Of a stretch of DNA of 64,000 nucleotides, positions 62,042 through 64,000 are shown one piece after another (position 1 is the first letter of the stretch; each line of letters starts with the position of its first letter). The translations under genes and the position numbers were made by a program. The stretch comes from Bog-159 sp035308525. GTDB taxonomy: Bacteria; Acidobacteriota; Terriglobia; Bryobacterales; Bryobacteraceae. The notes under the pieces are model-generated. The model was not told the origin of the DNA. It searched no databases and saw only the letters and a program-made list of their open reading frames with translations. The DNA is taken from NCBI GenBank assembly GCA_035308525.1, contig DATGGM010000299.1:30303-94302 (forward strand), read 5' to 3'.

Positions 62042-62895
62042 GCGAAGAAATTGCCCATGTGGCGGAACTTGGCATAGCGCTGTTCCACCAGTTGATTGGG
62101 GCTGAGGCGCGCGAGCCCGTCCAACTCGGCTACCAGGGTGTCGCTCAACGCACGGGCGGCGGCCTCGGCATCCTCCTGCGCGCCGCCGGGAGGCTCGTTC
62201 ACCACCGCGTCAATGAGGCCCAGGCGGAGCAGCTCTACCGCGGTAAGTTTCAGGGCCGCCGCGGCCAGTTCCGCCTTGGTGGAGTCGCGCCAGATGATCG
62301 CGGCGCAGCTTTCCGGAGAGATCACGCTATAGATGGCGTTCTCGAGCATGAGCACACGGTTGCCGACCCCCAAAGCCAGCGCGCCACCGCTGCCACCTTC
62401 GCCGATCACCACCACGATCACGGGCACCGCCAGGCGGGCCATTTCCCGCAGATTGCGGGCGATGGCTTCGGCCTGGCCGCGCTCCTCCGCGTCGAGGCCG
62501 GGATAAGCGCCAGGGGTATCCAGCAGGGTGATCACCGGGCGTCCGAACTTGGCGGCCAGTTGCATCACACGCAGCGCCTTGCGATAACCCTCCGGCTTGG
62601 GCATGCCGAAATTCCGGAACAGCTTCTGCTTGGTGTCACGGCCCTTCTGCTCACCCACGATCATGACCGGCTTGCCGACCAGGAATCCGGAGCCGCACAC
62701 AATAGCGGGATCGTCGCCGAACAAGCGGTCGCCGTGGAGCTCTCGGAAGTCGGTGAATATAGTCTGAATGTAGTCGAGCGAATGAGGGCGCTTGGGATGG
62801 CGAGCCAACTGGACGTGCCGCCAGGCGTCGGCTCGCACTTCGTCAGAGGCGGGCATCTGATGGGATCCAGGAGGACCAGTGGGTTCCGGAGACAC
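62038..62895 (-). CDS. accA: acetyl-CoA carboxylase carboxyltransferase subunit alpha
   Basis: 285 residues from GTG 62895 (the ATG at 62856 is an alternative). The carboxyltransferase core is intact: QLARHPKRPHSLDYI, FGMPKPEGYRKALRVMQLAA, FGRPVITLLDTPGAYPGLDA, EERGQAEAIARNL and VIGEGGSGGALALGVGNRV. Compared with the usual 315-320 residues the N-terminal coiled-coil that precedes the core is missing. It carries out the carboxyl transfer from biotin to acetyl-CoA with AccD, which is not in the window. Confidence 0.93.
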   Translation of the reverse strand: MSPEPTGPPGSHQMPASDEVRADAWRHVQLARHPKRPHSLDYIQTIFTDFRELHGDRLFGDDPAIVCGSGFLVGKPVMIVGEQKGRDTKQKLFRNFGMPKPEGYRKALRVMQLAAKFGRPVITLLDTPGAYPGLDAEERGQAEAIARNLREMARLAVPVIVVVIGEGGSGGALALGVGNRVLMLENAIYSVISPESCAAIIWRDSTKAELAAAALKLTAVELLRLGLIDAVVNEPPGGAQEDAEAAARALSDTLVAELDGLARLSPNQLVEQRYAKFRHMGNFFA

Positions 62896-62941
62896 TTCCC
62901 ACCTATAGTAGCAAAGGCACCGAAGGGAAATTGGGTTCGTT

Positions 62942-62976
62942 TCGTTTATTTAGCATAAAATATTGCAAATAAACGA
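62942..62976. repeat. AT-rich inverted repeat
   Basis: TCGTTTATTT at 62942-62951 and AAATAAACGA at 62967-62976 are perfect inverted copies around 15 bases that include TAAAAT. It lies in the accA/RRM intergenic region, upstream of accA. It could be an operator, a recombination trace or an sRNA promoter region. Confidence 0.55.
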
Positions 62977-63073
62977 CTTGTTAGGGGCTGAGGGTGGGTG
63001 ATTAAGGAGGTCCGCTGCCATCCAAGACGGCCGCGGAGCGAGCTAAAATCTGAGGGCGACGAAGCCCGTTTTT

Positions 63074-63445
63074 TTATAAAGCCTTAGCCAGTTCGGCGCC
63101 AAAAGCCGTCTTGGGGGCTGCATCTTTGCCGCGCCTGGGCTTGCGGCCGTTGCGCATTGCGGGACGCTGCTCCACAGCCTTGGTCTCTTTGCCCTTGGAG
63201 GGCTGCGCGGGGTTGGCCCGCAACAGGCGGTCTTCCAGGGGCGCGCGATCGAAGCGGCGGATGATCGCCTGCATCTCGTCGGCGGTAGGCGCTTCTACGA
63301 AAGCGAAGCCCTTGGACTCCTGCGTTTCATGGTTGCGGATGACTTTAACCGAATCCGCCACCAAGCCTTCGGCGGCGAGCCATCCTTTAATATCGTCGGC
63401 GGTTACCCAAATGGGCAGGTTGCCTAGAAAAACAGTGAAATTCAT
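63074..63445 (-). CDS. RNA-recognition-motif protein
   Basis: 123 residues. A single RRM: RNP2 VFLGNLPIW at residues 5-13 and RNP1 KGFAFVEAPT at about 45-54, between the expected beta strands. A basic Lys/Arg tail (NGRKPRRGKDAAPK) follows. Small bacterial RRM proteins bind single-stranded RNA, sometimes in cold response. The role here is unknown. Confidence 0.88.
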   Translation of the reverse strand: MNFTVFLGNLPIWVTADDIKGWLAAEGLVADSVKVIRNHETQESKGFAFVEAPTADEMQAIIRRFDRAPLEDRLLRANPAQPSKGKETKAVEQRPAMRNGRKPRRGKDAAPKTAFGAELAKAL

Positions 63446-63583
63446 TCAGTGATCTGGTCTCTCCTCTGGTTGGAATTGTGGTACTTCAAGGGAAGGATTC
63501 CGCGCTGCCACATTGATGGTATCAGACGCTGGCAGTATAGTGCAAACCAAATTATATCAAATGCGCGGGTCACGCTACGAATC

Positions 63584-64000
63584 CTACTTCCAGGCGTCCA
63601 AAACGAGATGGGCGCGGTTGCGGAGGCCCAAGCGGCGCAGTCCGCGGTCCGCGAAGAGCAGGTAGCGGTAGCTGGCCTCCCGCCCAAACGCGCGATGGAC
63701 GACGCGCAGGCCGCGCGCCCACGGCAGGTGTTCGGTGCGCACGCGTGTAAACGGCGCCACGGCCGCCAACTGCCGCAGGGAAGTAGCTGTGAACGGGCGA
63801 ATGTGCGTATAGTCGGCATAAAACGCCACCATGTCCGCCGGCGTGGGTACTACGATACAACATAAGCCGCCGGGTTTCAACACGCGGTGAAACTCGCGAA
63901 TGGCGCGCTCCGGATCGGGCAGATGCTCGAACAGCCAGCAGCAGAAGACGCCTTCGAAGTGTGCGTCGGGAAAGGGAATGGCCTAGGCGCTGCCCACAGC
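63584..64000 (-). pseudogene. class I SAM-dependent methyltransferase with in-frame stop (partial)
   Basis: The minus strand reads GVFCCWLFEHLPDPERAIRE and FHRVLKPGGLCCIVVPT in one frame, typical of motif II/III of a UbiE-like methyltransferase, and continues to a stop at 63584. Upstream, the expected 'A-x-A-IPFPDAHF' is interrupted by TAG at 63985-63983 (SA-stop-AIPFPD). One base change from CAG would explain it. The gene continues beyond the window. The GTG at 63883 would give only a fragment. Confidence 0.65.

Noticed and set aside
63054..63075. Strong intrinsic terminator for the plus strand
   Set aside because: The stem has only four clear pairs and no plus-strand gene precedes it; it is kept only as part of a weak small-RNA idea.

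Overview
The window reads as a chromosomal segment of an Acidobacteriota bacterium close to the Bryobacterales / 'Candidatus Solibacter' group. The grounds are GC-rich coding sequence, MacB/FtsX-type permeases of the acidobacterial ADOP kind at both ends, a PadR regulator, a DUF2007 protein, many Tat-exported proteins and runs of secreted hydrolases. This placement comes from family knowledge, not from a database search.

Layout. 0-3.2 kb: the end of an ABC permease, a lone nuoM, a tRNA-Pro, a scar made of a padR tail and a kinase fragment, and an intact padR. 3.2-10.25 kb: a histidine operon (hisI-G-D-C-HAD-hisB-H-F-A) preceded by a 16-residue His-rich leader peptide and an intrinsic terminator, which together look like a classical attenuator. 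10.2-14 kb: a glycosyltransferase, lysS, a LolC/E-type permease and a DUF2007 protein. 14-20 kb: a looser glycan-use patch with a Tat-exported glycoside hydrolase-like protein, a pectate-lyase-fold protein, a BNR sialidase and a broken sodium:solute symporter. 20-28.3 kb: a receiver-less winged-helix protein, tatABC, a Tat-exported ferritin-like protein, an ECF sigma factor, a cytochrome c / metallophosphoesterase pair, a haem-binding protein, an anti-sigma factor whose sigma partner is decayed, and gene scraps.

28.3-46.5 kb: a class III aminotransferase, subtilase, greA, CDP-alcohol phosphatidyltransferase, acpS, dtd, three overlapping amidohydrolases, a secreted protein behind an overlapping-hairpin leader, a Tat-signal RidA with a deacetylase-fold protein, a large zinc metalloprotease, an alditol-oxidase-like flavoprotein and a lectin-crystallin protein. 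46.6-64 kb: deoC, a double TonB-C protein, a MATE pump, a YbgC thioesterase, queG, a Met/Cys PLP lyase, a full ADOP permease with a PilZ-like protein, a kelch pseudogene, a DinB / threonine-dehydratase-like / ArsR / PhzF group sharing a duplicated promoter-operator block, an Ior-type molybdenum hydroxylase, accA, an RRM protein and a methyltransferase interrupted by a stop codon.

How it works together. The his genes form one translationally coupled operon covering all steps except HisE; an embedded HAD phosphatase is a good candidate for the histidinol-phosphatase step. The Tat genes lie among candidate Tat substrates (ferritin-like, phosphoesterase, hydrolase, RidA, Ior large subunit). Several genes begin within about 10 bases of a good -10 box (his leader, greA, the YbgC gene, the threonine-dehydratase-like gene), so leaderless translation seems common. 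The most notable regulatory finds are the his attenuator and the repeated block at 56809-56840 and 58067-58098.
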